This document shows positions 8,983 through 19,028 of a DNA stretch of 64,000 nucleotides, piece by piece. Under the pieces are notes generated by a model. That model did no database searches. It saw only the letters and a program-made list of their open reading frames with translations, and was not told the DNA's origin. The stretch covers positions 1 to 64,000 of the forward strand of contig CAKZRP010000023.1 of assembly GCA_937146765.1 (NCBI GenBank). The letters run 5' to 3'. The translations under genes were made by a program, and so were the position numbers. This DNA is from an uncultured Paracoccaceae bacterium (GTDB lineage Bacteria; Pseudomonadota; Alphaproteobacteria; Rhodobacterales; Rhodobacteraceae). Position 1 is the stretch's first letter, and each line of letters begins with the position of its first letter.

Positions 8983-9636
8983 ATGCCTGAGGTCATTTTC
9001 CCCGGACCCGAAGGACGCCTGGAAGGCCGTTATCACCCGCAAAAGGAAAAGGACGCGCCGATCGCAATCGTACTGCATCCGCATCCGCAATTTGGCGGGA
9101 CCATGAACAACAAGGTGGTCTACAACCTTCACTATGCCTTTTATAACATGGGCTTCACTGTTCTGCGGTTCAATTTCCGTGGCGTGGGCCGGTCGCAAGG
9201 TGAATACGATCAGGGCGTGGGCGAGTTGTCCGATGCCGCCTCGGCCCTCGACTATCTGCAGTCGATGAACAACAATTCAAAGCATTGCTGGGTCGCTGGT
9301 TTTTCCTTTGGCGCTTGGATCGGCATGCAGCTTCTGATGCGTCGACCCGAGATCACCGGCTTTATCTCGGTGGCCCCGCCTGCAAACATGTATGACTTCT
9401 CCTTCCTGGCGCCCTGCCCGTCCTCGGGTCTGATCATCAACGGCACCGCCGACCGTGTGGCCCCGCCGGCGGATACGGTGAGCTTGGTGAACAAGCTCCA
9501 CGAGCAGAAGGGAATCACGATCACCCACAAGCAAGTGGAAGGCGCGGATCATTTCTTCCAGAACGACCATATGGACACGATGATCGGCAGCGTGACCGAT
9601 TATGTGAAGCGTCGCCTGACCGAGAACACCCGCTGA
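8983..9636 (+). CDS. Alpha/beta hydrolase
   Basis: A 217-residue serine hydrolase-like protein with the HPHPQFGGTMNNKVV oxyanion-loop region, the GFSFGAWIGMQL nucleophile elbow (Ser in GxSxG) and a late His in EGADHFFQN. It resembles the small 'CocE/NonD-type' hydrolases common in proteobacteria; the substrate is unknown. The ATG at 8983 is chosen over an upstream GTG because homologues start with MPEVIFPGPEGRLEG and AGGA lies upstream. It is divergent from iscR and overlaps the next gene by one base (TGATG). Confidence 0.85.
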   Translation: MPEVIFPGPEGRLEGRYHPQKEKDAPIAIVLHPHPQFGGTMNNKVVYNLHYAFYNMGFTVLRFNFRGVGRSQGEYDQGVGELSDAASALDYLQSMNNNSKHCWVAGFSFGAWIGMQLLMRRPEITGFISVAPPANMYDFSFLAPCPSSGLIINGTADRVAPPADTVSLVNKLHEQKGITITHKQVEGADHFFQNDHMDTMIGSVTDYVKRRLTENTR

Positions 9637-9884
9637 TGTCTTCGCTGGGCACTCTGGCCGAGAAACTGGCCGAGGACACGCTCAAGGTTCAGGATGCCCT
9701 TGGCGAGGACCGCATCTACATGGAGGTCGCCCAGGTGCTAGGGGCGGCCTCGCAATCACTGGAAGAAGCCTTCCTGACCGAAATCCGCGTCCGCCTCGCC
9801 GAGCGCAAGGCCCGCGATTTCCTCAATACGCGGCTGGCTCAGGCCAAGGCCGCCCTCGAAGCCGAGGCCAAGAGCCGACAATGA
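9636..9884 (+). CDS. Small helical protein of unknown function
   Basis: An 82-residue, charged, almost wholly helical protein (SSLGTLAEKLAEDTLKVQD ... KAALEAEAKSRQ) with no signal peptide or membrane segment. I do not recognise a domain. Overlap by one base with the hydrolase upstream and by four bases (ATGA) with the tandem-HD gene downstream argues that it is real and co-translated with both. It may be an accessory or linker subunit of one of its neighbours. Confidence 0.75.
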   Translation: MSSLGTLAEKLAEDTLKVQDALGEDRIYMEVAQVLGAASQSLEEAFLTEIRVRLAERKARDFLNTRLAQAKAALEAEAKSRQ

Positions 9885-11047
9885 CGACATCTCTTCAGCA
9901 GCAATTCGAGTTCCTGTCCGAAATCGAGAGGCTGCGGGAGGTGGAGCGCCAGAATCTGCTCCTGGATGGCAGCCGCCAGGAAAACTCGGCCGAACACAGC
10001 TGGCATCTTGCGCTTTACGCGTTGGTCTTTGGCCCCTATGCGCCCGTCGGCGTGTCGATCCCCCGTGTAATCAAGATGCTCTTGCTGCACGATATCGTCG
10101 AGATCGACGTTGGCGATCATCCCATTGACGAGCCCACCGACTGGCAGGCTGTGGCCGCAGCAGAAGCGCGCGCCATGCAGCGGATCTTTGGCCTTTTGCC
10201 GACTGAACAAGGCGCCGAGCTGAGCGCGCTCTGGCAAGAGTTCGAGGCCGCTGAGAGCCCGGACGCCCGCTTTGCAAAAGCGCTTGACTACTGCCAGCCG
10301 ATCTTTCAAACGCTTTGCGCGGATACGTCTCCCGTCGATCATCTGCGGGTCGTGCGCGAGAACCTGACCACAGGTCGTGCAACCTCGCTGCAAGACCGGT
10401 TCCCCGAGGCCTATGAAGCAGCCATGACGTTGTTGGGCGGCGGATCGGTTTCGGATCCGGAGTTTGCCGCGCGTCTCGCCTTTGTCTGCGAAGCCGACAA
10501 GCTCAAGACGATCCTGCGGGCCTCGCGAATTGCCAATGGCCGTCGGTTCGAGAACTCCGCAGAGCACAGCTGGCACATCATGCTCTATGCTTGGATCCTG
10601 AACGGGCACAGCACAACTGACAGTTCGGTTTCGCGAGTGCTCACCATGCTCTTGCTCCATGATCTGGTTGAGATCGACGCTGGAGATGTTCCGATCCATT
10701 CCAAACTCGACGCTGCCGACCTGAAACGGATCGAAGAGGAAGAGCAGGCTGCTGCTGCCCGTATCTTTGGCCTGCTGCCTGCCACACAGGGCGCGGAGTA
10801 TCTGGCCATCTGGCGGGAATTCGAAGCCGCCGCCAGTGCCGATGCGATCTATGCCAAGTCCATCGACCGGGTTCAGCCGGTGATCCTGAACCTCGCCACC
10901 GGAGGTGGCAGCTGGGTAGATTATGACGTCACCCTGCCCCAGCTCGAAAGCCGTGTCGGGATCAAGGTGACAAAGGGTGCACCTGCGGTCTGGGACCATC
11001 TACGCGCAGCCTTGCTGCCCTGGTTCACCGCCCGCAATCGTGCGTGA
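9881..11047 (+). CDS. Tandem HD-domain phosphohydrolase (YfbR/HDDC2-like, duplicated)
   Basis: A 388-residue protein made of two homologous halves, each like a single-domain YfbR/HDDC2 5'-deoxynucleotidase of about 190 residues. Both halves keep the metal ligands: H39 (ENSAEHSWH), H70-D71 (LLLHDIVEID) and D136 in the first; H229 (ENSAEHSWH), H260-D261 (LLLHDLVEID) and D329 in the second. Both also repeat RIFGLLP...QGAE and a W-x-E-FEAA segment. The likely reaction is dephosphorylation of deoxynucleoside monophosphates, but the substrate is not proven. It overlaps the small gene upstream as ATGA. Confidence 0.88.
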   Translation: MTTSLQQQFEFLSEIERLREVERQNLLLDGSRQENSAEHSWHLALYALVFGPYAPVGVSIPRVIKMLLLHDIVEIDVGDHPIDEPTDWQAVAAAEARAMQRIFGLLPTEQGAELSALWQEFEAAESPDARFAKALDYCQPIFQTLCADTSPVDHLRVVRENLTTGRATSLQDRFPEAYEAAMTLLGGGSVSDPEFAARLAFVCEADKLKTILRASRIANGRRFENSAEHSWHIMLYAWILNGHSTTDSSVSRVLTMLLLHDLVEIDAGDVPIHSKLDAADLKRIEEEEQAAAARIFGLLPATQGAEYLAIWREFEAAASADAIYAKSIDRVQPVILNLATGGGSWVDYDVTLPQLESRVGIKVTKGAPAVWDHLRAALLPWFTARNRA

Positions 11048-11171
11048 GGCATCCGCACCACCCTGCGGCACAATTTTCAATTCCTGTTTGTCGCCCCTTG
11101 CATCCTCGCATCGCGCAGGATTTGTCGGTGCTGCCCGCAGTCGGGCACGCCCGCAGCTAAAGGCGATCTCC

Positions 11172-11501
11172 ATGCACTACCTCTATCTCATGGCCGCAGT
11201 TCTGGCCGAGACCATCGGCACCACGGCCCTGCAGGCTAGCCAGCAGTTTTCGCGGCTGATCCCGTCACTCATTGTGATTGTCGCCTATGCCACCTCGTTC
11301 TTCTTGATGAGCCTGACCTTGAAGGTCATGCCGGTCGGCATCGTCTACGCAATCTGGTCCGGCCTCGGCATTGTCCTGATCGCTCTCATCGGCTTTCTGG
11401 TCTTTGGTCAGAGGATCGACCTGCCTGCCATATTCGGCATGGGGCTCATCATCGCGGGGATCCTGGTGATCCACCTGTTTTCCGCCAGTTCGGGACATTG
11501 A
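11172..11501 (+). CDS. Small multidrug resistance (SMR) exporter
   Basis: A 109-residue protein with four membrane segments of the EmrE/QacE type, which exports cationic compounds in exchange for protons as a dimer. The essential membrane glutamate is E13 (MAAVLAETIGTTAL), and the family motif VYAIWSGLGIVLIALIG is present in segment 3. The start ATG at 11172 gives the standard family length. The gene stands alone, about 125 bases after the HD gene and about 115 bases before typA. Confidence 0.92.
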   Translation: MHYLYLMAAVLAETIGTTALQASQQFSRLIPSLIVIVAYATSFFLMSLTLKVMPVGIVYAIWSGLGIVLIALIGFLVFGQRIDLPAIFGMGLIIAGILVIHLFSASSGH

Positions 11502-11617
11502 ACCGGCCCCATGACGCGGCAGCGCGGAGTCAGACTTGACTGCCTGCCGCATTTCCTCTGGCCTTTGAGGCGGGATCGGGGTATGCGCGCGGCAACCTCC
11601 AAATAAAGGCATGACCC

Positions 11618-13438
11618 ATGGACCTGCGCAATATCGCGATCATCGCGCACGTCGACCACGGCAAGACGACCCTGGTTGATGAGCTACTGAAACAATCCGG
11701 CGCCTTCCGCGAAAACCAGGCCGTGGCAGAGCGTGCCATGGACTCCAACGATCTGGAACGCGAACGCGGCATTACCATTCTGGCCAAATGTACCTCGGTC
11801 GAATGGAAAGGCACCCGCATCAATATCGTCGACACCCCCGGCCACGCCGACTTTGGTGGCGAAGTGGAGCGGATTCTCTCCATGGTGGACGGTGTGGTGC
11901 TGCTGGTGGATGCGGCCGAAGGCCCAATGCCGCAGACCAAATTCGTGACCTCCAAGGCGCTTGCCCTCGGCCTGCGTCCCATCGTGGTGCTTAACAAGGT
12001 CGACAAGCCCGACGCCGAGCCCGATCGCGCGCTTGACGAGTGTTTCGACCTCTTCGCCAACCTCGGCGCCGACGACGAACAGCTCGATTTCCCGTCCATG
12101 TATGCCTCCGGTCGCTCTGGCTGGGCTGACATGGAATTGGACGGTCCGCGCAAGGATCTCTCCGCGCTGTTCGATCTGGTGGTGAAACACGTCCCCGCTC
12201 CGAAGCAGATCGCGCAACGCTCCGATCCCTTCCGGATGCTGGCCACCACTCTCAGCGCTGATCCCTTCATGGGCCGCATCCTGACCGGTCGTGTCGAAAG
12301 CGGCACGCTCAAAGTGGGCGAAAACCTCAAGGCGCTGACCCGCAATGGCGAACTGATCGAGAACTTCCGCGCCACCAAGATCATGGCTTTCCGCGGTCTG
12401 TCCCAGCAGCCGATCGACGTGGCCGAGGCCGGTGATATCGTGACCATCGCGGGCATGACCAAGGCAACCGTGGCGGATTCGCTCGTCGCCACCTCGGTCA
12501 ACGACGCCCTCCCCGCCCAGCCGATCGATCCGCCGACCATCACCGTGACCTTTGGCATCAACGACAGCCCGCTGGCCGGTCGGGACGGCAAAAAGGTGCA
12601 GTCCCGCGTCATCCGTGACCGCCTGATGAAAGAAGCCGAGCTGAACGTCGCCATCCAGGTGACCGACACCCCCGGCGGCGAGGCCTTTGAGGTTGCCGGT
12701 CGCGGCGAACTTCAGATGGGCGTTCTGATCGAGAACATGCGTCGCGAAGGTTTCGAGCTGTCGATTTCCCGCCCGCAGGTTCTGTTCAAAAACGTCGATG
12801 GCGTCCGCATGGAGCCGGTCGAGGAAGCCACCATCGACGTCGACGACGAATATTCCGGCGTGGTGATCGAAAAACTGACCGGCAACCGCAAGGGCGAACT
12901 GGTCGAGATGAAACCGGCTGGCGCAGGCAAGACCCGCATCATCGCGCATGTGCCGTCGCGCGGCCTGATCGGCTATCACGGCGAGTTCCTGACCGACACC
13001 CGTGGCACCGGCGTGCTGAACCGCGTGTTCCATGGCTGGACCCCGCACAAAGGCTCCATCCCGGGTCGCCGCGCGGGCGTGCTGATTTCCATGGAGAACG
13101 GCCAGTCCGTGGCCTATGCGCTGTGGAATCTCGAAGAGCGCGGCAAGATGTTCATCGGCGCGCAAGCGGACGTTTACGAGGGCATGATCATCGGCGAGCA
13201 CAGCCGTGACAACGACCTCGAAGTGAACCCGCTGAAAGGCAAGAAGCTCACCAACGTGCGCGCCTCCGGCACCGACGACGCGGTCCGCCTGACCACGCCT
13301 GTCACCCTGTCGCTGGAAGAGTCCATCGCCTACATCAACGATGACGAGCTGGTGGAAGTGACCCCGAACAAGGTGCGCCTGCGCAAACGCTACCTCGATC
13401 CGCATGAGCGCAAGCGGATGTCCAAAGTCAACGGCTAA
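11618..13438 (+). CDS. typA: TypA/BipA ribosome-associated GTPase
   Basis: Translational GTPase of the EF-G superfamily that binds the 70S ribosome and aids 50S assembly at low temperature or stress. The 606 residues show G1 AHVDHGKTT, switch I with RGITI, G3 [11 protein letters not shown] and G4 NKVDKP, then the domain II, III and V layout and the conserved [21 protein letters not shown] in the C-terminal region. The length matches E. coli TypA. A bidirectional-type terminator follows. Confidence 0.97.
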   Translation: MDLRNIAIIAHVDHGKTTLVDELLKQSGAFRENQAVAERAMDSNDLERERGITILAKCTSVEWKGTRINIVDTPGHADFGGEVERILSMVDGVVLLVDAAEGPMPQTKFVTSKALALGLRPIVVLNKVDKPDAEPDRALDECFDLFANLGADDEQLDFPSMYASGRSGWADMELDGPRKDLSALFDLVVKHVPAPKQIAQRSDPFRMLATTLSADPFMGRILTGRVESGTLKVGENLKALTRNGELIENFRATKIMAFRGLSQQPIDVAEAGDIVTIAGMTKATVADSLVATSVNDALPAQPIDPPTITVTFGINDSPLAGRDGKKVQSRVIRDRLMKEAELNVAIQVTDTPGGEAFEVAGRGELQMGVLIENMRREGFELSISRPQVLFKNVDGVRMEPVEEATIDVDDEYSGVVIEKLTGNRKGELVEMKPAGAGKTRIIAHVPSRGLIGYHGEFLTDTRGTGVLNRVFHGWTPHKGSIPGRRAGVLISMENGQSVAYALWNLEERGKMFIGAQADVYEGMIIGEHSRDNDLEVNPLKGKKLTNVRASGTDDAVRLTTPVTLSLEESIAYINDDELVEVTPNKVRLRKRYLDPHERKRMSKVNG

Positions 13439-13460
13439 GTGCCCCTCGCTTTAATGCAAG

Positions 13461-13491
13461 AAGGCCCGGTCATTTTTTGACCGGGCCTTTT
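13461..13491 (+). terminator. Rho-independent terminator of typA
   Basis: A 12-bp stem (AAGGCCCGGTCA / TGACCGGGCCTT) with a five-T loop ends in TTTT. It lies 23 bases after typA and touches the stop of the convergent amidotransferase gene, so it may act for both. Confidence 0.9.
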
Positions 13492-14282
13492 CATTCCTGC
13501 AATCTCCCGCAGATCTGTGGAACAAAATTCTCCACAATGGCCTGCTCTGCCGTGAAGTGGCAGAAGGAGCCAGCGGGAACCGCTTCCCAGCATTCGCCCT
13601 TGTGGAGGGGTTCGGAGACCACTAGGCGACTGCCGTCCGCTTTGCGGGTGCTGTAGACCGTCGGGGCTAGGTCATCAGAGGCGTAGCGCACAACATAGAG
13701 CGATTGGCCACAGCTGAAGGCGGCCCCGATACGCATATGCGGGGTGTGACCGAACTCCCGGCTCAGGACTTCAAGCTTGCCCACCGCCCGCTCCATCGCG
13801 CCCTTGGGATCCTCATAGAGACCTTCGGCAATCGCCAGCAGAAACAGCGCCTCGCTGTCGGTCGCCCCCTTACGCTCGTGATACAAGTCATCCGGGATCA
13901 GCATATCGGCGCGACGGCGAAATTTCTCGAACCCGCCCACCTGCCCGTTGTGCATGAAACTCCAACACCCGGTCGTGAAGGGATGGCAATTGTTGCGACT
14001 GGTCGCGGTGCCGGTGGAGGCGCGTACATGGGCAAGGAACAAGCCGGAGCGCACCTGTTGGGTAATTGAGCGCAGGTTCGGATCCGACCAGGCCGGATGG
14101 GTGTCGCGGTACAAACCCGGTTCGCTGCGGGTGTCATACCAAGCGATGCCGAACCCATCCGCATTGGTCTGGGTCTTGCATTCACGCGCATGAATAGACT
14201 GCGCGACCAGGGAATGTTCGGGTTTCGAAACCACCTCGTCCAGATAGACGGGGGCACCGATATAGGCGGCCCAACGGCACAT
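13491..14282 (-). CDS. Class II glutamine amidotransferase (YafJ-like)
   Basis: A 263-residue protein with an N-terminal nucleophile cysteine directly after the start (MCRWAAYIG), as in Ntn-type glutaminase domains. The conserved NADGFGIAWY, FLAHVRAST and FMHNGQVGGF motifs bind glutamine and form the oxyanion hole. It has only the glutaminase domain, so the acceptor is supplied elsewhere or by a partner; family members have been linked to ergothioneine-like and unknown pathways. It is the terminal gene of a convergent pair with typA. Confidence 0.88.
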   Translation of the reverse strand: MCRWAAYIGAPVYLDEVVSKPEHSLVAQSIHARECKTQTNADGFGIAWYDTRSEPGLYRDTHPAWSDPNLRSITQQVRSGLFLAHVRASTGTATSRNNCHPFTTGCWSFMHNGQVGGFEKFRRRADMLIPDDLYHERKGATDSEALFLLAIAEGLYEDPKGAMERAVGKLEVLSREFGHTPHMRIGAAFSCGQSLYVVRYASDDLAPTVYSTRKADGSRLVVSEPLHKGECWEAVPAGSFCHFTAEQAIVENFVPQICGRLQE

Positions 14283-14407
14283 CTTGCTGCTCCTCGACTC
14301 GCGGGATCATTCTGCCAGCCCCGCGTGAACCAGCCCTTAACCGCAAAAAGGGCCACGCGAAACGCGCAGCCCTTTCTTCTCAAATGCACAAACCGGGGTT
14401 TGGGCGC

Positions 14408-14695
14408 TTATTCGCTGGTCTCCACCACCATCAACTCACGCTCGGAAGCATCGCGCGCATGGGACAGAGCCTCTTGGTACTCGGGGCTGTTATAGCAGTC
14501 GACCGCGGCTTCGACGCTGGGGAACTTCGCCACCACATTGCGCGGGCGTTCCTTGCCTTCGAGCTGCACGAACTTGCCGCCCCGGGCGATAAAGCTGCCA
14601 CCGTGTTTGGCAATCGCCGGACCGGCCAATTCGGCATATTTGCCATAGGCCTCGGCGTCGGTGACGGTCACATGAGCAATCCAGAGTGCGGGCAT
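14408..14695 (-). CDS. DUF1330 family protein
   Basis: A 95-residue alpha/beta dimeric-barrel protein (MPALWIAHVTVTDAEAYGKY ... GGSFIARGG) of the DUF1330 family, whose function is unknown. The ATG at 14695 has AAGGA upstream and gives the family length. It begins 4 bases after the alaS stop, so it is probably read through from alaS. Confidence 0.88.
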   Translation of the reverse strand: MPALWIAHVTVTDAEAYGKYAELAGPAIAKHGGSFIARGGKFVQLEGKERPRNVVAKFPSVEAAVDCYNSPEYQEALSHARDASERELMVVETSE

Positions 14696-14699
14696 CGGG

Positions 14700-17351
14700 T
14701 TATCCTTCCAGGAACAGTTCAGCGGCCTTGATGGCCTGTTCAGCGCCGGAGAAGTCCTTGCCGCCGCCCTGCGCCATGTCGGGCCGGCCACCGCCGCCCT
14801 GACCGCCGACAGCCGGAACAGCCGCCTTCAGGATATCAACCGCAGAGACCTCGCCAGTCAGATCGTCAGTCACACCGGCTGCAACCGCAACCTTGCCGTC
14901 TTCCTCAGCGATCAGCAGGATAACACCTGAGCCAAGGCGCTGCTTGTGCGCATCGATCAGGCCCCGCAGATCCTTGCCGGACACCCCCTGCAAGGCTTGT
15001 GCAAGGAAGGCTTTGCCGCCGACCGTCTTGGCCTCGACGCCGCCACCGGAGCCACCGCCAAGCGCAACCTGCTGCTTGAGGTTGGCGATCTCGTTCTGCA
15101 GCGCCTTGCGCTCGTCCATCATCGCCCTGAGGCGATCGATGACCTCTCCCGACTGCGCCTTCAGCACGCCCGCAACTTCGGCCATCCGACCGGCCTCGCG
15201 CGCGAGGTGATCAAAGGCCGCAGCCCCGGTGAGCGCCTCGATCCGACGCACACCAGCAGAGGATGCGCTGTCGCCGAGGATCACAAAAGTGCCAATATCG
15301 CCGGTCTGTTTCACATGGGTGCCGCCGCAAAGCTCGAGCGAATAGGTGTCACCCTCGGCGCCTTTGCCGGTGGGGGCACGCCCCATGGACACCACGCGGA
15401 CCTCTTCGCCGTATTTCTCGCCAAAGAGCGCCTGAGCCCCCAGCGCACGTGCGTCGTCCGGGGTCATGATCCGGGTGGAGACGGGGGAGTTTTGGCGAAT
15501 GAAATCATTCACTTCCACCGCGACCTTCGCCAGTTCTTCGCCGCTCATCGCCTTGTTGTGGCTGAAGTCAAAGCGCAGACGATCTGCCGCGTTGAGCGAG
15601 CCCTTCTGCGCCACGTGCTCGCCAAGCGCATTGCGCAGCGCCTCGTGCAGCAGGTGGGTGGCGGAGTGGTTGGCGCGGATCTGGGCGCGACGTGCGTGGT
15701 CGACTTCCAGAGCCGCGCCCTTGCCCACGACGATCTCACCTTCGGTGACTTCGGCGATGTGCAGGAACAGACCTTCGACCTTTTTGGTGTCGGTAATTTG
15801 CGCCTTGCCACCCTCGACCGAGAGCACGCCGGTATCGCCTACCTGACCGCCGCTTTCGCCATAAAACGGCGTCTGGTTCAGGATGATCTGAACGCTGTCG
15901 CCCTTAGCGGCCTTTTCGACCCGCGCGCCGTCTTTGATCAGCGCAACGATCTGGCCTTCGGATTTCTCGGTCTCATAGCCCAGGAACTCGGTGGTGCCTT
16001 TTTCGTCGACGATGTCGAAATAGACCTTCACATCCGCCGCTTCACCAAGGCCTATGCCACCGGCGCGGGATTGCTCCTTTTGCGCCTTCATTGCGGCGTC
16101 AAAGCCTGCGGTGTCGACGTCGATCCCTTTGGCGCGCAGGGCGTCCTGGGTGAGGTCGAGCGGGAAACCAAAAGTGTCGTAAAGTTTGAACGCAGTCTCC
16201 CCCGGCAGCACATCGCCCTGGTCGAGATCGACAGAGGCCTCATCCAAGAGCTTCAGACCGCGGTCCAAAGTGCGCAGGAAGCGGGTTTCTTCCTGCTCGA
16301 AAGTCTCTTCGATCAAAGCCTGACCCTGACCCAACTCGGGATAGGCCGAGTTCATCTGGCTGACCAGCGCCGGAACCAGCTTGTGCATCACCGGATCGGT
16401 CGCGCCCAGGAGGGACGCATGACGCATCGCACGGCGCATGATGCGGCGCAGCACATAGCCGCGACCTTCGTTCGAGGGCAGCACGCCCTCCGCAATCAGG
16501 AAGGAGCAGGAGCGCAGGTGGTCCGCGATCACCCGGTGATGGACGTTCTTGTCGCCAAAAGGATCGGTGTTGGTGGCATGGGCCGAGGCTTCGATCAGAT
16601 ATTTGAACAGATCGGTCTCGTAGTTGTCATGGGTGCCCTGCAGCAGCGCGGCAATCCGCTCCAGCCCCATGCCGGTATCGATCGACTGCATGTCGAGATC
16701 GACCATGGAGCCATCGGCGAATTTCTCGTTCTGCATGAACACGAGGTTCCAGATCTCGATGAAGCGGTCGCCATCTTCCTCGGCCGAGCCCGGAGGGCCA
16801 CCCCAGATGTGATCGCCGTGATCGTAGAAAATCTCGGTGCAGGGACCGCAGGGGCCGGTATCGCCCATCTGCCAGAAGTTGTCAGAGGTCGCAATGCGGA
16901 TGATCCGATCCTCCGGCACGCCGACTTTCTTCCAGATGTCAAAGGCTTCGTCATCGGTGTGATAGACGGTCGTGTAAAGGCGATCCTTCGGGATATCAAA
17001 CTCGCCGGTGATCAGTTCCCAAGCGAAGGGGATCGCCTCATGTTTGAAGTAATCGCCAAAGGAGAAGTTGCCCAGCATCTCGAAAAACGTGTGGTGACGC
17101 GCGGTATAGCCGACGTTGTCGAGGTCATTGTGCTTGCCGCCGGCGCGAACGCACTTCTGCGCGGTGGTGGCGCGCACATAGTCGCGACGCTCAACTCCGG
17201 TGAAACAGTTCTTGAACTGCACCATACCGGAGTTGGTGAACATCAAGGTGGGATCGTTGCGCGGCACGAGGGGGCTCGAGTCCACAACTTCGTGACCCTG
17301 CTTGGCGAAGTAGGTGAGGAAGGTCGACCGGATGTCGTTCAAGCTAGGCAT
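14700..17351 (-). CDS. alaS: Alanyl-tRNA synthetase
   Basis: Class II synthetase charging tRNA-Ala, with an editing domain against Ser and Gly. The 883 residues include the N-terminal catalytic core ([20 protein letters not shown], the class II motif 2 region around [20 protein letters not shown]), the editing-site motif [13 protein letters not shown] and the zinc motif [15 protein letters not shown], then a glycine-rich C-terminal region with the DHHA1-like end. The ATG at 17351 matches the family start. It is the third gene of a probable MarR-GNAT, MOSC, alaS, DUF1330 run. Confidence 0.97.
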   Translation of the reverse strand: MPSLNDIRSTFLTYFAKQGHEVVDSSPLVPRNDPTLMFTNSGMVQFKNCFTGVERRDYVRATTAQKCVRAGGKHNDLDNVGYTARHHTFFEMLGNFSFGDYFKHEAIPFAWELITGEFDIPKDRLYTTVYHTDDEAFDIWKKVGVPEDRIIRIATSDNFWQMGDTGPCGPCTEIFYDHGDHIWGGPPGSAEEDGDRFIEIWNLVFMQNEKFADGSMVDLDMQSIDTGMGLERIAALLQGTHDNYETDLFKYLIEASAHATNTDPFGDKNVHHRVIADHLRSCSFLIAEGVLPSNEGRGYVLRRIMRRAMRHASLLGATDPVMHKLVPALVSQMNSAYPELGQGQALIEETFEQEETRFLRTLDRGLKLLDEASVDLDQGDVLPGETAFKLYDTFGFPLDLTQDALRAKGIDVDTAGFDAAMKAQKEQSRAGGIGLGEAADVKVYFDIVDEKGTTEFLGYETEKSEGQIVALIKDGARVEKAAKGDSVQIILNQTPFYGESGGQVGDTGVLSVEGGKAQITDTKKVEGLFLHIAEVTEGEIVVGKGAALEVDHARRAQIRANHSATHLLHEALRNALGEHVAQKGSLNAADRLRFDFSHNKAMSGEELAKVAVEVNDFIRQNSPVSTRIMTPDDARALGAQALFGEKYGEEVRVVSMGRAPTGKGAEGDTYSLELCGGTHVKQTGDIGTFVILGDSASSAGVRRIEALTGAAAFDHLAREAGRMAEVAGVLKAQSGEVIDRLRAMMDERKALQNEIANLKQQVALGGGSGGGVEAKTVGGKAFLAQALQGVSGKDLRGLIDAHKQRLGSGVILLIAEEDGKVAVAAGVTDDLTGEVSAVDILKAAVPAVGGQGGGGRPDMAQGGGKDFSGAEQAIKAAELFLEG

Positions 17352-17475
17352 GTCAACGCGGCTCTCTGAAGTGAAGGAAACAGTCCTAGGCGGTTTATCG
17401 CGCCCAAAGGGGGCTGTCCACCGCACAAAACATGCAGGCCCTATTCCCCTGAATTACAGGTGAATTCCCCGGGTT

Positions 17476-18027
17476 TCAGTCAAATATTTTGATCAAAAGA
17501 TCGCCGTTTGCGATCCGTCCCGGCTTCTCGACCGAACAGAGTATTCCGCGGAGCCGACAGCTTCGGTATTCGGGCAGGTTGACCCAGTCCTTTGCCGCCG
17601 CACCGTAGCGGGCTTTCCATTTGACGCAGCCATCGTTGAATACCTCAGATACTCGCAACACCGCCGTGCCGGCCTGCAAGAGTTGTCCTTCGGGAAGGTT
17701 CTGTTCGGAGAGGTCCATATCGACAATGAATGTATCGCCAGGGTGCGGCGTCGTCTCACGGTCACGCCAAACGAGGTCCAGAACCCGTTTCGACAGGATG
17801 CAGATCTGGATGCCGGGATGAGCGGTGCCATCTTCGCGCTTCAGCCAGGGGTGCTTGGTCCAGCGTTCTCCCGGAATCCCCTGCTCGGGCGTCACCTCAA
17901 GGGCTTCGACGAATTGTCGCTCGTTGAAGCCCGGACGCAGGCAGAGCATCGAGATTTCGGCACGGTCCTGCGGCGCAGCCAGCACATCCGGCGTCGCGGC
18001 GATCAGCTCATCCATTGTGGCGTGCAT
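17476..18027 (-). CDS. MOSC-domain protein
   Basis: A 183-residue MOSC-domain protein, the fold found at the C-terminus of molybdenum cofactor sulfurases. It has PEQGIPGERW early, the conserved cysteine in NDGCVKWKARYG and the final RGILCSVEKPGRIANGDLL typical of MOSC domains. There is no N-terminal beta-barrel or desulfurase domain, so it is a stand-alone MOSC protein of unknown substrate. It follows the MarR-GNAT gene by 15 bases. Confidence 0.88.
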   Translation of the reverse strand: MHATMDELIAATPDVLAAPQDRAEISMLCLRPGFNERQFVEALEVTPEQGIPGERWTKHPWLKREDGTAHPGIQICILSKRVLDLVWRDRETTPHPGDTFIVDMDLSEQNLPEGQLLQAGTAVLRVSEVFNDGCVKWKARYGAAAKDWVNLPEYRSCRLRGILCSVEKPGRIANGDLLIKIFD

Positions 18028-18042
18028 CAGGTTGTCCTGTGA

Positions 18043-18921
18043 TTACAACAGCTTCTCAAAGAAATGGTCCGCATCCGGATTGTCGTTGTAGCGGTCGATC
18101 TCACGGTAGCCAAGCGCGTGATAAAGGGCAACGGCCTCGGGAAGATGCCGACTGGTGTCGAGCCGAAGGCTGCCATAGCCTAGCCCCCGCGCCTCCTGCT
18201 CCAAAGCGTCCATCAAGCGGCGGGACACCCCGCGTCCGCGCCAAGCCGGGTTGATCCAGACACGTTTCACCTCGCCGGTGCCGGGCTGCAAGGGGCGCAG
18301 CGCTCCACATCCCATCGCGACACCGTCGACGCTGGCCAGCAGGAAAATGCCGCGAGGCGGCAGGAAATCCAGACGCTCCTCTTCGCTCATTTGGCTCACT
18401 GCAAAGCTCCGGCCGAACCGGAGAGACAATTCCTTGGTATACTCCGCCATTGCATAGGCGATGTTCACATCCCGGGGGTCTGCACGGTGAATGTGCGGCG
18501 CAGTCGCGCAGAAGGTGGCACTGACGAGATCCAGTGCAGCAAGCAACTCCTCCCGGCGTCGCGACCGGCCGAGGATCTCCAAAGCGTGCTGATCGGAGAG
18601 GCGTTCGTAGGCGTTGAACTCCGCCCGCCCCGCTTCGGTCAGTTGCACCTGTCGCTGGCGAGCATCCTCTTCAGAGGCGGTGGTGGCGATCAGCCCTTCT
18701 TCCTCCAGCGTCCGTAGGTTCCGACTCATGAGGCCGGAATCAAGACCGAGATAGGCGCGTAGCTCTCGGACCTCCGTCATCCCCTGACCAATCGCATTCA
18801 GGACCCGGGCGACACCCAACGGACGGCCGCGCCCGAGAAAGGATTGATCCATGGCTCCAAGCGCAGAGGTGACGGATCGGTTGAACCGACGCAGTCGGCG
18901 AATATCGGTCTCGGTATGCAC
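18043..18921 (-). CDS. MarR-type regulator fused to a GNAT acetyltransferase
   Basis: A 292-residue two-domain protein. Residues about 1-140 form a MarR winged helix (GVARVLNAIGQGMTEVRELRAYL, LGLDSGLMSRNLRTLEEEGLI, and the wing EEDARQRQVQLTEAGR). Residues about 150-292 form a GNAT acyltransferase with the acetyl-CoA motif VKRVWINPAWRGRGVSRRLM and the LYHALGYREI end. The start is the GTG at 18921, with GAGGAAG upstream; longer versions of the frame lack a site. A palindrome just upstream suggests autoregulation. Confidence 0.9.
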   Translation of the reverse strand: MHTETDIRRLRRFNRSVTSALGAMDQSFLGRGRPLGVARVLNAIGQGMTEVRELRAYLGLDSGLMSRNLRTLEEEGLIATTASEEDARQRQVQLTEAGRAEFNAYERLSDQHALEILGRSRRREELLAALDLVSATFCATAPHIHRADPRDVNIAYAMAEYTKELSLRFGRSFAVSQMSEEERLDFLPPRGIFLLASVDGVAMGCGALRPLQPGTGEVKRVWINPAWRGRGVSRRLMDALEQEARGLGYGSLRLDTSRHLPEAVALYHALGYREIDRYNDNPDADHFFEKLL

Positions 18922-18945
18922 TTGTGACTTCCTCTCTCTTTTTAA

Positions 18946-18959
18946 CTGACTTAGGTCAG
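18946..18959. promoter_or_regulatory. Palindromic operator upstream of the MarR-GNAT gene
   Basis: CTGAC-TTAG-GTCAG is a perfect inverted repeat 25 bases before the GTG start. Its size and position fit a MarR-type operator overlapping the promoter. Autoregulation is inferred. Confidence 0.5.
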
Positions 18960-18975
18960 ATAAGTACAAGCCACA

Positions 18976-19004
18976 AGAAAAAACCGGCCACAATGGGCCG
19001 GTTT
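18976..19004 (-). terminator. recA: Rho-independent terminator of recA
   Basis: On the minus strand a 9-bp stem (AAACCGGCC / GGCCGGTTT) with a 6-base loop runs into TTTTTT. It lies 25 bases after the recA stop and separates recA from the MarR-GNAT gene. Confidence 0.88.
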
Positions 19005-19028
19005 CACTGACTGAGCTCTGCAGCTCTA

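Noticed and set aside
11684..13405. Long open frame antisense to typA
   Set aside because: It is a GC-rich shadow of the typA codons, with no recognisable domain and no ribosome site.
14946..17369. Very long open frame antisense to alaS
   Set aside because: It mirrors alaS almost exactly; high GC at third positions keeps the antisense frame open.
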